This document shows positions 53,023 through 63,741 of a stretch of DNA of 64,000 bases, piece after piece. Source of the DNA: Acidihalobacter aeolianus (GTDB lineage Bacteria > Pseudomonadota > Gammaproteobacteria > DSM-5130 > Acidihalobacteraceae); the NCBI RefSeq assembly GCF_001753165.1, contig NZ_CP017448.1, forward strand, positions 2,064,462 through 2,128,461, in the 5' to 3' direction. The notes beneath the pieces are model-generated. The model did no database searches and had not been told where the DNA came from. It saw only the letters and a list, made by a program, of their open reading frames with translations. The first letter of the stretch is position 1; each line of letters opens with the position of its first letter. A program made the translations under genes and the position numbers.

Positions 53023-55629
53023 TTACAGGCTCCGTTCGACCTCGACCTTCTCGAACACTTCGATCTGGTCGCCTGCGCGCACGTCGTTGTAGTTCTTCAC
53101 CGCGATACCGCACTCGGTGCCGACGCGCACTTCGTTGACGTCGTCCTTGAAGCGGCGTAGCGATTCGAGCTCGCCCTCGTAGATCACGACGTTGTCGCGC
53201 AGCACGCGAATCGGGTTGCCGCGACGCACGACGCCTTCGATGACCAGACAGCCGGCCACCGCACCCATGCGCGAGGAGCGGAACACGTCGCGCACCTGTG
53301 CGAGGCCGACGATCTGCTCGCGCAGCTCCGGCGACAGCAGGCCGGAAAGAGCCTGGCGAACGTCGTCTATCGCCTCGTAGATCACGCTGTAGTAGCGCAA
53401 ATCCACACCCTTCTCCGCACTCAGCCGGCGCGCCGAGGCGTCGGCACGCACGTTGAAGCCGATGATGATGGCTTCTGACGCCAGCGCCAGGTTGACGTCG
53501 GACTCCGCGATACCGCCCACGCCGGTGGCAACGATCTTGACCTTGACCTCGTCCGTCGACAGCTTCTGCAGGGCGTCACGCAGCGCCTCGGCACTGCCCT
53601 GCACATCGGTCTTGAGCAGCAGGTTGACCGTCTTGGCGGCGCCTTCCTGCAGATTGTTGAACAGGTTGTCGAGCTTGGCAGCCTGCTGGTTTGCCAGCTT
53701 GGCTTCACGCAGCTTGGACTGGCGGAACTCAGCGACCTCGCGCGCCTTGCGCTCGTCGGCCACCACCAGGGTGTCGTCGCCTGCATTCGGCGTGCCGGAC
53801 AGCCCCAGAATCACCACCGGCGTGGATGGACCGGCCGAGGTAATCTCGCGCCCGCTTTCGTCGAGCATCGCACGCACGCGGCCGAACTCCTGGCCGCTGA
53901 GCAGGATGTCGCCGCGGTTGAGACGCCCCTTCTGCACCAGCACGGTCGCCACCGGGCCACGTCCCTTGTCCAGGCTGGACTCGATCACCACGCCGGAAGC
54001 CGGCCCCTCGAAAGGCGCCTTGAGCTCCAGCACCTCGGCCTGCAGCAGGATGGCCTCGAGCAGCGCGTCGACGCCCTCGCCGGTCTTGGCGGAGACGGGC
54101 ACGAACTGGGTATCGCCGCCCCACTCCTCGGAAATCACTTCCTGCGCGGACAGTTCGGTGCGCACCCGGTCCAGATCGGCCTCGGGCTTGTCGATCTTGT
54201 TCACAGCCACCACCAGCGGCACGCCCGCTGCACGGGCATGCTGGATCGCCTCGATGGTCTGGGGCATCACGCCGTCGTCCGCCGCGACCACCAGCACGAC
54301 CACGTCGGTCGCCTGTGCGCCGCGCGCACGCATGGCCGTAAAGGCCGCATGGCCCGGTGTATCCAGGAAGGTCACGCTGCCCTTGTCCGTATCGACATGG
54401 TAGGCGCCGATGTGCTGCGTGATACCGCCGGCCTCACCTGCCGCGACCTTGGCGCGACGGATGTAGTCGAGCAGCGAAGTCTTGCCGTGGTCGACGTGGC
54501 CCATGATCGTAACCACCGGCGGACGCGGTGCCTGCTCGCGCTGATCGTCCTCGATCTGCGCCTCGAGGTTGGTTTCCACGTCGTCGGCGCCGGTGACCTT
54601 CGGAATATGTCCGAGTTCTTCGACCACCAGTACCGCGGTGTCCTGATCCAGGGATTGGTTGATGGTGGCCATCACACCCATGCCCATCAACGCCTTGATC
54701 ACCTCGGACGCCTTCACCGCCATGCGCTGGGCAAGCTCTGCCACTGTGATGATTTCAGGAACGGCCACTTCATGCACGATGGGCGCGGTGGGCTTGGCAA
54801 AACCGTGCTTCGCGTTGGCGTCGCTCGCGGCCCCGGCGCGACCCCTGAGCGCAGCAGACTTGCCGCCCTTGCGGCGGCCACGCTTGTCGCTCGCGACATG
54901 CAGTTCCTTGCGGCCGCCCTGGTCGTCGCGACCACTGCCGCGTGACTTAGAGGCCTTGGGCTTGGGACGTGCCTTCTCGACCTTGGCTTCTTCCGCCTTG
55001 GCGCGCTCCTGTTCGCGGCGCAACTCGGCTTCCTCGGCCTCGCGCTTGGCACGCTCCTCGGCCTCGCGCTTTTCCTCTTCCGCACGTCGCAGTTCTTCCT
55101 GCGCTTCCTGCCGCGCTCGATCCTCGGCCAGGCGACCCTCGCCGGCCTGACGGCGTGCCTCATCGAGCCGACGATGCTCTTCTTCGAGTTGCTTGGCAAG
55201 CAGTGCCGACTTATTGGTCATTACGTCGGCTTCGACAGAGTCGACCATAGGCTCTGCCACTGCTTGGACCGGCGCCAAGGTCTCATCGCTTTTATCAGGC
55301 TCACCAGTGGATGATGGCTCAGATGCACCGCGCATGATGGTGCGCTTCTTGCGCACTTCAACGCTGATGGTCTTGGCACGCCCGCCACCGCCACCGACCT
55401 TAAGTTCCGTGGTGCTGCGCCGCTTGAGGGTGATGCGCTGTTTTCCGGAGCCGTTATCGCCACTGCCGTGGGATTGGCGCAGATGCTCAAGCAACTGCAT
55501 TTTCTGCGAATCGCTCACCTGCTGATCCGGATCCTTTACCGCGATCCCGGCCTCCTTGAGCTGCTCCAACAGGCGCTCAACGGGGGTGCCGACGATTTCG
55601 GATAGTTGTTTGACTGTCACCGTGCTCAT
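53023..55629 (-). CDS. infB: Translation initiation factor IF-2
   Basis: An 868-residue GTPase that brings initiator tRNA to the ribosome. The N-terminal part has the IF2-N helix ([20 protein letters not shown]), a long charged coiled region (residues 130-230, rich in Glu, Ala, Arg), and a second IF2-N ([20 protein letters not shown]). The G domain shows [26 protein letters not shown] and NKIDKPEAD. The C-terminal domains are complete. ATG 55629 follows nusA by 31 bases. Confidence 0.96.
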   Translation of the reverse strand: MSTVTVKQLSEIVGTPVERLLEQLKEAGIAVKDPDQQVSDSQKMQLLEHLRQSHGSGDNGSGKQRITLKRRSTTELKVGGGGGRAKTISVEVRKKRTIMRGASEPSSTGEPDKSDETLAPVQAVAEPMVDSVEADVMTNKSALLAKQLEEEHRRLDEARRQAGEGRLAEDRARQEAQEELRRAEEEKREAEERAKREAEEAELRREQERAKAEEAKVEKARPKPKASKSRGSGRDDQGGRKELHVASDKRGRRKGGKSAALRGRAGAASDANAKHGFAKPTAPIVHEVAVPEIITVAELAQRMAVKASEVIKALMGMGVMATINQSLDQDTAVLVVEELGHIPKVTGADDVETNLEAQIEDDQREQAPRPPVVTIMGHVDHGKTSLLDYIRRAKVAAGEAGGITQHIGAYHVDTDKGSVTFLDTPGHAAFTAMRARGAQATDVVVLVVAADDGVMPQTIEAIQHARAAGVPLVVAVNKIDKPEADLDRVRTELSAQEVISEEWGGDTQFVPVSAKTGEGVDALLEAILLQAEVLELKAPFEGPASGVVIESSLDKGRGPVATVLVQKGRLNRGDILLSGQEFGRVRAMLDESGREITSAGPSTPVVILGLSGTPNAGDDTLVVADERKAREVAEFRQSKLREAKLANQQAAKLDNLFNNLQEGAAKTVNLLLKTDVQGSAEALRDALQKLSTDEVKVKIVATGVGGIAESDVNLALASEAIIIGFNVRADASARRLSAEKGVDLRYYSVIYEAIDDVRQALSGLLSPELREQIVGLAQVRDVFRSSRMGAVAGCLVIEGVVRRGNPIRVLRDNVVIYEGELESLRRFKDDVNEVRVGTECGIAVKNYNDVRAGDQIEVFEKVEVERSL

Positions 55630-55660
55630 GTTCGGTCACCTCTTGGCCTTCCAATAGCAA

Positions 55661-57160
55661 TCATTCCTGCGCGCCGGATGCCTCGAACCAGGGCGCACGC
55701 GCGGTCATGATCAAGGCGGCTGCTCGCTCCGCGTCCATACCCTGAATATCCAGCAGGTCGTCGACGGCCTGCTCGGCGAGGTCTTCCGCCGTGACGATAC
55801 CGCGCTTGGCGAGCTCGTTCGCCAGCGCATCGTCCATACCTTCCAGTTCGCGCAGGTCCGCGGCTGGCTCGGCCACGGACTCTTCCGCGGCGATCGCACG
55901 CGTCAACAGCGCATCCCGGGCACGCGCCCGCAATTCCTCGACCACGCCCTCGTCGAATTCCTCGATTTCAAGGAGTTCTTCCGGCGGTACGTAGGCCACT
56001 TCATCCACAGAAGTAAACCCTTCCTGAACCAGGATCGCGGCGATTTCCTGATCGACGTCCAGCTGGTCCATGAACAGCTGGGCCAGCTCGCGGGTTTCCA
56101 GCTCGTTCTTTTCTTCCGCCTGCTGCTCGGACATCACGTTCAATTCCCAGCCGGTCAACTGGCTGGCGAGTTTGACGTTCTGCCCGCCGCGACCGATGGC
56201 CTGCGACAACTTTTCCTCGGCTACTGCGAGGTCCATGCTGTGCTTGTCCTCATCCACGACGATCGACAGCACCTCTGCAGGCGACATGGCGTTAATCACG
56301 AACTGCGCCGGATTCTCGTCCCACAGGACGATGTCGATGCGTTCGCCGGCAAGTTCGTTGGATACCGACTGCACGCGCGACCCGCGCATGCCGACACAGG
56401 CACCTACCGGGTCGAGGCGCTGATCGTTCGATTTGACGGCAATCTTGGCGCGCAGTCCCGGATCACGTGCCGCACCCTTGATCTCGATGACGCCCTGCCC
56501 CACCTCCGGTACCTCGAGCTTGAACAGCTCGATGAGGAATTCAGGCGCCGTACGGGTCACGAAAAGCTGTGGGCCGCGAGGTTCGTGGCGGACCTCCTTG
56601 AGGTAACCCCGCAAACGTTCCCCGGCACGCACGGTTTCGCGCGGAATCGAATCCTCACGACCGATGAATGCCTCGGCGTTCCCGCCCAGATCCAGATAGA
56701 TGCCATGACGCTCGCTGCGTTTGACCACACCCATGACCAACTGCCCGACACGATCCTCGAAGGCCTCGACGACTTGTTTGCGCTCGGCCTCGCGCACTTT
56801 TTGCACGATCACCTGCTTGGCGATCTGCGCAGCGATACGCCCGAAATCGGCGGCCTCGATGGGCTCCTCGATGTACTCGCCCACCTGAATGTCCGGGTGA
56901 TCCTGGTGCGCGTAGCTCAGTAGACGCTGGCTTTCCGGAGACTCGAAGACCGGGTCCTCGTCATCCAGCACCAGCCAGCGGCGAAAGCCCTGGTAGTCGC
57001 CAGTGCGTCGATCGATGCTCACGCGCACGTCGATTTCGCCGCCGTGTTTCTTACGGGTTGCGGATGCGAGCGCGGCCTCGATGGCTTCGAAGATGATCTC
57101 CTTATCCACGGCCTTCTCATTGGAGACCGCGTCGACCACCAGCAGAATCTCTTTGTTCAT
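55661..57160 (-). CDS. nusA: Transcription termination/antitermination protein NusA
   Basis: A 499-residue protein: RNA polymerase-binding N-domain ([20 protein letters not shown]), S1 domain ([20 protein letters not shown]), two KH domains ([20 protein letters not shown] and [16 protein letters not shown]-like [12 protein letters not shown]), and C-terminal acidic repeats (LREEEG-like [17 protein letters not shown]). The last two AR domains are as in E. coli. The start at ATG 57160 is the conserved one; the frame is open further up. Confidence 0.95.
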   Translation of the reverse strand: MNKEILLVVDAVSNEKAVDKEIIFEAIEAALASATRKKHGGEIDVRVSIDRRTGDYQGFRRWLVLDDEDPVFESPESQRLLSYAHQDHPDIQVGEYIEEPIEAADFGRIAAQIAKQVIVQKVREAERKQVVEAFEDRVGQLVMGVVKRSERHGIYLDLGGNAEAFIGREDSIPRETVRAGERLRGYLKEVRHEPRGPQLFVTRTAPEFLIELFKLEVPEVGQGVIEIKGAARDPGLRAKIAVKSNDQRLDPVGACVGMRGSRVQSVSNELAGERIDIVLWDENPAQFVINAMSPAEVLSIVVDEDKHSMDLAVAEEKLSQAIGRGGQNVKLASQLTGWELNVMSEQQAEEKNELETRELAQLFMDQLDVDQEIAAILVQEGFTSVDEVAYVPPEELLEIEEFDEGVVEELRARARDALLTRAIAAEESVAEPAADLRELEGMDDALANELAKRGIVTAEDLAEQAVDDLLDIQGMDAERAAALIMTARAPWFEASGAQE

Positions 57161-57203
57161 GCCTACTCTCCCAGACAGGCCGCTCCAGCGGCCACCCAAT
57201 CCA

Positions 57204-57713
57204 TCAATCGCCGGCGTCCGCCGCGTCGTCACCCTGCGGGTGCGGCGCCGCAGCCATGTCGTAAATCAACCGCGCGCGGTGAACCGCGTTCAGTGGTACC
57301 GTTGCCATCTCGCCGGTCTCAAGCTCGATCACAATGGCGTCGTCTGCACAGCTCACCAGTCGCCCCTGCAGGTTCCGGCGACCGTCAACCGGCCAGCGCA
57401 GACGCACCTTCAGACGCTCGCCCACATACCGGGTGTACTGCTCCGGCTTGAACAGAACGCGATCGAGGCCTGGCGAGGAAACTTCCAGGCGGTATGCCAA
57501 GCTGATCGGATCCTCGACGTCCAGCAGCGCACCGGCCTGTTCGCTGATCAGGGCGCAGTCGTCCAGCGTGACGCCGCCGTCGCGGTCGATGAACAAACGC
57601 ACATGCGCCTGATCACCGCTCTGCAAATACTCGAGGCCCCACAGCTCGAAACCCAGGCCTGTCACCAGAGGTGCCAGCAAGGTTTCCAGCCGTTCCTGCA
57701 TCGATTCGCTCAT
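57204..57713 (-). CDS. rimP: Ribosome maturation factor RimP
   Basis: A 169-residue protein needed for 30S assembly. [20 protein letters not shown] opens the N-domain; [20 protein letters not shown] and [20 protein letters not shown] are the highly conserved stretches; the C-terminal SH3-like domain is present. ATG 57713 ([10 protein letters not shown]) was chosen over an upstream in-frame start. It starts the rimP-nusA-infB-rbfA-truB operon, downstream of the initiator tRNA. Confidence 0.94.
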   Translation of the reverse strand: MSESMQERLETLLAPLVTGLGFELWGLEYLQSGDQAHVRLFIDRDGGVTLDDCALISEQAGALLDVEDPISLAYRLEVSSPGLDRVLFKPEQYTRYVGERLKVRLRWPVDGRRNLQGRLVSCADDAIVIELETGEMATVPLNAVHRARLIYDMAAAPHPQGDDAADAGD

Positions 57714-57767
57714 GCGCCATGAACCTTGTGCCTGCCGCAGCAATGCGGCGCGGCGTATGTTTCAGCT

Positions 57768-57800
57768 AATAAAAAGGCCCCTGACGGGGCCTTTTTATTT
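57768..57800 (-). terminator. Terminator between initiator tRNA and rimP
   Basis: AATAAAAAGGCCCC at 57768-57781 is matched in reverse by GGGGCCTTTTTATT at 57786-57799, with a four-base loop. With T-runs on both strands it would be a strong intrinsic terminator after tRNA-fMet. RimP operon transcription must then come from read-through or a promoter inside 57714-57767. Confidence 0.88.
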
Positions 57801-57806
57801 ATTCCT

Positions 57807-57883
57807 TGGTAGCGGGGGCAGGATTTGAACCTGCGACCTTCGGGTTATGAGCCCGACGAGCTGCCAGACTGCTCCACCCCGCA
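57807..57883 (-). tRNA. Initiator tRNA-fMet (anticodon CAT)
   Basis: The gene is 77 bases with the three G-C pairs of the initiator anticodon stem (GGGCTCATAACCC) and the encoded CCA end. The acceptor strands are TGCGGGG and CCCCGCT, so the first pair is U1 opposite U72 rather than the C1-A72 mismatch of E. coli; it is still unpaired, as needed to avoid elongation and to be formylated. Gene order tRNA-fMet - rimP - nusA is standard. Confidence 0.95.
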
Positions 57884-57896
57884 ACAGAGGCTGCGT

Positions 57897-57925
57897 ATAC
57901 TACTCAAAGTGCAGTCTATGCGCAA
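57897..57925 (-). promoter_or_regulatory. Promoter candidate for the initiator tRNA
   Basis: On the minus strand TTGCGC (57925-57920) and TAGTAT (57902-57897) are 17 bases apart, with a predicted start about 7 bases before the mature tRNA. The matches to consensus are moderate. Confidence 0.4.
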
Positions 57926-57948
57926 CCCATCCCTAGCCTCTGATGACG

Positions 57949-58266
57949 TCATCGACCGGCACGCAGGTGCTTGCGCAGGTCATAGCGGTAGACAAAGCCG
58001 GGCAGCGCGAAAACGATGAACAGCGAAACGGTCACCGTAAAGAATACCCAGCTCTTGTGATAAATCTGGCCGGTCATCTGATGCTCTAGGCCCAATCCGA
58101 TGGCACCGGTCACGAAGTACATCACCAGCCACTCCAACAGCCTGAATGCTGCGGACTTCGCTGTCTTCGTGGGCAACAGAAAGAAACGGCGCTCGGTCAG
58201 CCAAGGCAGATTCGCGGCGATAACGGCCACGATCACGTAGGCCCAAGTGTAGGTTCCGTCACTCAC
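57949..58266 (-). CDS. DUF2818 membrane protein
   Basis: A 105-residue protein with three to four hydrophobic segments (YVIVAVIAANLPWLTERRFF, EWLVMYFVTGAIGLGLEHQM, SWVFFTVTVSLFIVFALPGF). The family is nearly always the gene after nuoN in betaproteobacteria and some gammaproteobacteria, but it is not a complex I subunit in the known structures. GTG 58266 was chosen because it follows the nuoN stop by two bases. Confidence 0.85.
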   Translation of the reverse strand: MSDGTYTWAYVIVAVIAANLPWLTERRFFLLPTKTAKSAAFRLLEWLVMYFVTGAIGLGLEHQMTGQIYHKSWVFFTVTVSLFIVFALPGFVYRYDLRKHLRAGR

Positions 58267-58268
58267 GG

Positions 58269-59714
58269 TTACAGATTCGCCGCAGCGGCAACACAAATCG
58301 ACATCAGAACTCCAGGAAATATTCCGAGGACCAACACGGACAGTCCATTGGCACTCATTACGGCTCCGGCAAGCGAACCCGGCGCGACGGGCTCTGAATC
58401 AGCCGGTTTGTCGAAGTACATGTACTTGACCACCCGCAGATAATAAAAGGCACCAATGACGGACATGATCACTGCATAGAGGGCCAACCAGGGCTGACCG
58501 ACCTGTATGACAGACTGCAGCACGACAAGTTTCGCATAGAAACCGACGGTGGGGGGTACCCCGGCCATGGAGAACATGAACAGCAGCATCACGAAAGCCA
58601 GCCAGGGACTGCGTTCGTTCAAGCCGCTGAAGTCGGATAGGTTCTCTGCCTCGTAGCCCTTACGACTGAGCAACACGACCATGCCAAAGGCACCGGCAGA
58701 CATCAGGGCATAGATCAGCACGTAGAACATCGCCGCGGCATAGCCGGCAGCGCTGCCGGTCATGACCCCGAGCATCACGAAGGCCACGTGTGCGATGGTC
58801 GAATACGCCAGCATGCGCTTGATGTTGGTCTGCGCGATGGCAATGACGTTGCCGACCGCCAGCGACAGGACCACCATGAGTTCAAGCATGCCACCCCAAC
58901 TCGCATGCCAGCTCGGCAGTGCCTCTGCAAGCAGACGCAGCAACATCGCGAAGGCGGCGATCTTGGTGACCGAACCGACGTACAGCGTGACCGAACTGGG
59001 CGCACCTTCGTAAACGTCGGGCACCCACATATGGAACGGCACGGCACCCAGCTTGAAGGCCAGACCAACCACCACGAAGACAATGGCGAAGGCCACGGCC
59101 ACCGAGTGATGCGGCTGCTGGATCAACGAGGTCGCGATTTCCGGGATGTCCAGGGTTCCGGTCAACCCGTACAGGATCGACATGCCGTACAGCAGCATGC
59201 CGGAAGCCAGCGCACCGAGCACGAAGTACTTCATCGCGGCCTCGGAAGCGCGGCCCGAGTCCCGCTGCAGTGCCACCATCGCATACAACGCGAGCGACAT
59301 GAGCTCAAGGCCAAGATACACCGTCAGTAGGCTATAGGCCGAGATCAACACCATCATCCCGAGAACGCCACCGAGACCGAGCACGTAATACTCCCCACGG
59401 AACAGATCGCGCGACTCCTGGTAGCGCCGGGAGTAAACGAAAACCGCGAACGTGAGCACATACACTGCGGCCTTGAGCAACACGGCCAGGGGGTCAGTGA
59501 CGAAACTTCCGCCCAGACCGACATGACTGCTGCCGTCGTTCATCGCCAGGGTGAGAACCAGTGTGGCAAGGAGTGTGAATTGCGTCAGCCAGTAGGTCAC
59601 GCCGCGCTGTTCGTCCTTGAGGAAAACGTCGACCACGAGAATCGTGCAGATCATGCCGAGCATGAACAACTCGGGCACCACCAGGGTGATGTCGGACAGG
59701 GGGAAGTGATTCAT
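58269..59714 (-). CDS. nuoN: NADH-quinone oxidoreductase subunit N
   Basis: A 481-residue channel-like subunit of complex I with about 14 membrane segments. FKLGAVPFHMWVPDVYEGAP and LGLELMSLALYAMVALQRDS are the NuoN signatures. It pumps one proton per NADH in the membrane arm. ATG 59714 (MNHFPLSDITLVVPELFMLG) is the conserved start. The gap to nuoM is 109 bases. Confidence 0.95.
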   Translation of the reverse strand: MNHFPLSDITLVVPELFMLGMICTILVVDVFLKDEQRGVTYWLTQFTLLATLVLTLAMNDGSSHVGLGGSFVTDPLAVLLKAAVYVLTFAVFVYSRRYQESRDLFRGEYYVLGLGGVLGMMVLISAYSLLTVYLGLELMSLALYAMVALQRDSGRASEAAMKYFVLGALASGMLLYGMSILYGLTGTLDIPEIATSLIQQPHHSVAVAFAIVFVVVGLAFKLGAVPFHMWVPDVYEGAPSSVTLYVGSVTKIAAFAMLLRLLAEALPSWHASWGGMLELMVVLSLAVGNVIAIAQTNIKRMLAYSTIAHVAFVMLGVMTGSAAGYAAAMFYVLIYALMSAGAFGMVVLLSRKGYEAENLSDFSGLNERSPWLAFVMLLFMFSMAGVPPTVGFYAKLVVLQSVIQVGQPWLALYAVIMSVIGAFYYLRVVKYMYFDKPADSEPVAPGSLAGAVMSANGLSVLVLGIFPGVLMSICVAAAANL

Positions 59715-59823
59715 GATGACAGCGAGCCCCAAACTAGGTTGTTCATGGCGGAATACGGATCGTTACGGCGACCGGGATGCCCGGATGGCGCGGGAGCAGA
59801 CGATGAGAACATGAGGCGCGCGC

Positions 59824-61338
59824 TCAAAGCTTGGTCGCCAGCGCCTGCTGCAGCACATGCTGCATCGAGACGTGCATGATATCGAGCAGGGGCGCCGGCC
59901 ACACACCGATCGCGAGCACGGCGAGCGCCATCAGCACCAGCAGCAGTTTTTCGCGAGGCGTCACGTCAGTCAGCGACGCGACATCCTGGTTGGCCACCGG
60001 CCCGAAGACGACCCGCTTGATCATCCACAGGGTGTACGCCGCACCGATGATCAGGGTAAAGGCCGCCAGCAGGGCGATCCAGAAATTGGCATGGAAACTG
60101 GCCAGGATCACCATGAATTCGCCAACGAATCCGGACGTTCCCGGGAGGCCGACATTGGCCATGGCAAACAGGACGAAAAACCCCGCGAATACGGGCATCC
60201 TGTTCACGACGCCACCATAGGCCGAGATCTCGCGGCTGTGCACACGGTCATAGAGCACGCCGACGCAGAAGAACATGGCCCCGGAGACAAAGCCATGCGA
60301 AATCATCTGTACCAGACCGCCTTCCATGCCCAGCAAGGCCGCCCCCGTCTGCGAGGTGTGCGCGACGATCAGATAAATGGAGAAGAATCCCAGGGTGACG
60401 AAGCCCATATGGGCGATGGACGAATAGGCAATCAGCTTCTTCATGTCCTGCTGCACCAGCGCCACGAAGCCGATGTAGACCACGGCAACCAGCGACATGA
60501 AGATCAGAATCCCGCTCATCGCCTGGCTGGCATCGGGCAGGATCGGCAGCGAGAAACGCAGGAAACCGTAGGCCCCGACCTTGAGCATGATGGCCGCGAG
60601 GATGATAGACCCGCCGGTGGGCGCCTCGACATGGGCATCCGGCAGCCAGGTATGCACCGGCCACATCGGTATCTTGACCGCGAACGCGCCCATGAAGGCA
60701 AGGAAGATCAGTATCTGCGCCGTCATGCCCAGATGCATCTGTTGCAGATCGGCAATGCTGAAGCTGCCTGTGCGGGTATACATGTAGATCAGCGCGATGA
60801 GCATCGGCACCGAGCCAAGGAAGGTATACAGGAAGAACTTGATCGTGGCATACACCCGCCGTGGGCCACCCCACACGCCGATCACCAGAAACATCGGAAT
60901 CAGCATACCTTCGAAGAAGACGTAGAACAGCACCGAGTCGAGCGCGGCGAAAACGCCATTCATCAGGCCTTCTAGCACCAGAAATGCGGCCATGTACTGC
61001 GCCACATGGCGGTTGATCACCTCCCAGCCGGCGATGATCACGATCACGGTCATGAAGGTGGTCAGCACGATGAGCGGTGCGGAGATGCCGTCGACACCCA
61101 GGTGGTAGTTGATATTCAGCGGCTGGATCCAGGGATGGAATTCAACGAACTGCATGCTGGCCGTATGCACGTTGAAATCGGTCAGCAGCGGGATACTGAC
61201 GGCGAACACGATGATCGAGAAAATCAGTGCCAAACGACGCGTTAATTGCGGCGAACTGGCCGATGTGGCCATGAGCACAGCACCGCCGAGTATCGGCAGC
61301 CAGATCACCAGGCTAAGCAGCGGCCAATGCGTAAGCAT
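59824..61338 (-). CDS. nuoM: NADH-quinone oxidoreductase subunit M
   Basis: A 504-residue antiporter-like subunit of complex I, next to NuoL in the membrane arm. AVKIPMWPVHTWLPDAHVEA is the core, and LGVDGISAPLIVLTTFMTVI begins the first domain; Lys and Glu of the conserved channel (FFEGMLIPMFLVIGVWGG) are present. Length matches E. coli (509). Confidence 0.95.
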   Translation of the reverse strand: MLTHWPLLSLVIWLPILGGAVLMATSASSPQLTRRLALIFSIIVFAVSIPLLTDFNVHTASMQFVEFHPWIQPLNINYHLGVDGISAPLIVLTTFMTVIVIIAGWEVINRHVAQYMAAFLVLEGLMNGVFAALDSVLFYVFFEGMLIPMFLVIGVWGGPRRVYATIKFFLYTFLGSVPMLIALIYMYTRTGSFSIADLQQMHLGMTAQILIFLAFMGAFAVKIPMWPVHTWLPDAHVEAPTGGSIILAAIMLKVGAYGFLRFSLPILPDASQAMSGILIFMSLVAVVYIGFVALVQQDMKKLIAYSSIAHMGFVTLGFFSIYLIVAHTSQTGAALLGMEGGLVQMISHGFVSGAMFFCVGVLYDRVHSREISAYGGVVNRMPVFAGFFVLFAMANVGLPGTSGFVGEFMVILASFHANFWIALLAAFTLIIGAAYTLWMIKRVVFGPVANQDVASLTDVTPREKLLLVLMALAVLAIGVWPAPLLDIMHVSMQHVLQQALATKL

Positions 61339-61385
61339 GCGAGTCCCTTAAATCCTTTTTTCGTTATCGACGCGTAGCTACGCGA

Positions 61386-63374
61386 CTAAAGGAAAACAAA
61401 CCAGCTCAGCAACACCAGTAATCCAATAATCATGGCGAAGCTGTAGTGGTACAAATATCCGGTCTGAATATGCCGCACGCGTGCGGACGTCCAGCCGATC
61501 ACCTTGGCCGCGCCATTGACGACCAGGCCATCGATGACGAAGGCATCGCCGACTCGCCAAAGCAGACGCCCGACGACCCGGCCGCCGCCGGCGAAGACCT
61601 TGTCGTTGAAGGTATCGAAACCGTACTTTTCGTCAAGCACGCGCCAGATGGCGTGTGCCCTCTCCTTGATTACGGCGGCCAGATCGGGACGGTAGAGATA
61701 AATGAATGCGGTAATGCCGACACCGAGCATCGACAGGGCGAAAGGCGCGGTAAACAGACCGTGCACGATCATTGCCAGCGCACCGTGGTAATGACGGCCC
61801 AGCTCGGCGAGCACGTTGTGTGCCGGAAGCACCTCGATCGTTTGCCTGAAATAATCGCCGAACAGTATCGGATGGATGAAATAGCCTGCACCGAATGCCG
61901 GTATGGCCAACAGGATCAGCGGGATCGTGACCACCTTGGGCGATTCGCGAAGATGCGCGCGGGTATGCTCGTCCATCCGCTCCTGACCGTGGAAAACCAG
62001 GAAAAACGAACGGAAGGTGTAAAGCGCCGTGACGAGCACGCCGAGCAGCAGCAGCCAGTAGGCGAGCGTGGCGCCCGGCAGGTGGGCCTCGTGTACGGCT
62101 TCGATGATCGTGTCCTTCGAGAAGAATCCCGAAAAACCCGGGAATCCGATCAGCGCCAGTGAGCCAATCAGCGAGGTCACGTAGGTAATCGGCATGTAGC
62201 GTCGCAGACCACCCATCTTGCGGATGTCCTGCTCATGATGCATGGCCATGATGACCGAGCCGGCAGCAAGGAACAGCAGTGACTTGAAGAAGGCATGCGT
62301 CACCAGATGGAACATGCCTGCGGCATAGGCGGAGGCGCCGAGCGCGGCCGTCATATAGCCGAGCTGGGACAGCGTCGAATAGGCGATGACGCGCTTGATG
62401 TCGTTCTGCACGATGCCGATCAGGCCCATGAAAAACGCGGTCAGCGAACCGATGACCAGAACGACACTCAAGGCAGTGGTGCTGAGTTCATAGATCGGCG
62501 ACATGCGGCTGACCATGAAGATGCCTGCGGTCACCATCGTCGCGGCGTGGATCAGCGCGGAGATCGGGGTCGGACCCTCCATGGAGTCAGGCAGCCAGAC
62601 GTGCAACGGTACCTGCGCGGACTTGCCCATGGCGCCGATGAACAGCAGGATGGCAATCACTGTGGGCACCGACCAGGGATCGCCGGGCAGGATCGACATC
62701 GTCTGGTGCACCAGCGACGGGGCCTGGGCGAACACCTCGCGGTAATTCAGGCTGCCCGTATACATGTACACGGCAGCAATCCCGAGCAAAAAGCCGAAGT
62801 CTCCAACGCGGTTGACCAGGAACGCCTTCAGGTTCGCGTAGATCGCCGATTCCCTGAAGGTGTAGAAGCCGATAAGCAGGTAGGAAACCAGACCCACGGC
62901 CTCCCAGCCGAAGAAAAGCTGCAGGAAGTTGTTCGCCATGACCAGCATGAGCATGGCAAACGTAAACAACGAGATGTAGCTGAAGAAACGCTGGTAGGTG
63001 GTTTCCCGCGGATGGCTGTCCTCGGGCCACAACTCTTCGTCATGTCCCATGTAGCCGATCGTATAGATGTGCACCATCAGCGAAACAAAGGTCACCACGA
63101 CCATCATCAAGACGCTCAGGCGATCGATCAGAAAGCCGATGGAGAAATGGTATCCGCCCGCTGACATCCAGGTGTAGACGTCACCGTCGAAGGCAGGAGC
63201 ACCGTCGAAAACAAGACGCTTGAACACCCACAGCGACAACACGAAGGCCAGCGCCACGCTGCCTGTCGTCACCGTGTGTGAGGCTGTGCGGCCGATCGCG
63301 CGGCCGAACAGACCTGCGATCACGGCACCGATCAGCGGGGCAAGCGGAATGGCAAGGTACACGGCTTCCATCAA
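61386..63374 (-). CDS. nuoL: NADH-quinone oxidoreductase subunit L
   Basis: A 662-residue antiporter-like subunit at the far end of the membrane arm. GAMGKSAQVPLHVWLPDSME is the channel core; the C-terminal part (residues 540-660) includes the long lateral helix and the last membrane segment. It is somewhat longer than the 613 residues of E. coli. The frame starts at ATG 63374, immediately after the nuoK stop. Confidence 0.95.
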   Translation of the reverse strand: MMEAVYLAIPLAPLIGAVIAGLFGRAIGRTASHTVTTGSVALAFVLSLWVFKRLVFDGAPAFDGDVYTWMSAGGYHFSIGFLIDRLSVLMMVVVTFVSLMVHIYTIGYMGHDEELWPEDSHPRETTYQRFFSYISLFTFAMLMLVMANNFLQLFFGWEAVGLVSYLLIGFYTFRESAIYANLKAFLVNRVGDFGFLLGIAAVYMYTGSLNYREVFAQAPSLVHQTMSILPGDPWSVPTVIAILLFIGAMGKSAQVPLHVWLPDSMEGPTPISALIHAATMVTAGIFMVSRMSPIYELSTTALSVVLVIGSLTAFFMGLIGIVQNDIKRVIAYSTLSQLGYMTAALGASAYAAGMFHLVTHAFFKSLLFLAAGSVIMAMHHEQDIRKMGGLRRYMPITYVTSLIGSLALIGFPGFSGFFSKDTIIEAVHEAHLPGATLAYWLLLLGVLVTALYTFRSFFLVFHGQERMDEHTRAHLRESPKVVTIPLILLAIPAFGAGYFIHPILFGDYFRQTIEVLPAHNVLAELGRHYHGALAMIVHGLFTAPFALSMLGVGITAFIYLYRPDLAAVIKERAHAIWRVLDEKYGFDTFNDKVFAGGGRVVGRLLWRVGDAFVIDGLVVNGAAKVIGWTSARVRHIQTGYLYHYSFAMIIGLLVLLSWFVFL

Positions 63375-63680
63375 CTACCCCTTCATATCGTCCAGATCAC
63401 TGACGTTGATCGTGCGGCGGTTACGGAACAAAACGACCAGAATGGCGAGACCGATTGCCGCTTCGGCTGCAGCCACGGTCAAAATGAAGAACACGAATAC
63501 CTGTCCGGCGACGTTTTGCTGAAAATGCGAGAAGGCGATGAAATTCGTATTCACCGCGAGCAACATCAGTTCGACGCACATGAGCAGGACGATGACGTTT
63601 TTGCGGTTAATGAAAATCCCCGCAACAGCCAGCGAAAACAGAATCGCTCCGACGACCAGATAGTTCGATAGTGTGGGCAT
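63375..63680 (-). CDS. nuoK: NADH-quinone oxidoreductase subunit K
   Basis: A 101-residue subunit of three membrane segments. [20 protein letters not shown] and [20 protein letters not shown] carry the two conserved membrane glutamates needed for proton coupling. ATG 63680 is the family start; the longer frame is not conserved. nuoL follows with no gap. Confidence 0.95.
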   Translation of the reverse strand: MPTLSNYLVVGAILFSLAVAGIFINRKNVIVLLMCVELMLLAVNTNFIAFSHFQQNVAGQVFVFFILTVAAAEAAIGLAILVVLFRNRRTINVSDLDDMKG

Positions 63681-63741
63681 GGTTTCTCCAGTGAACGCTA
63701 GCGTCTCAGCGCACAGGTGGCTTGCACGCGTTGGACGGCGC

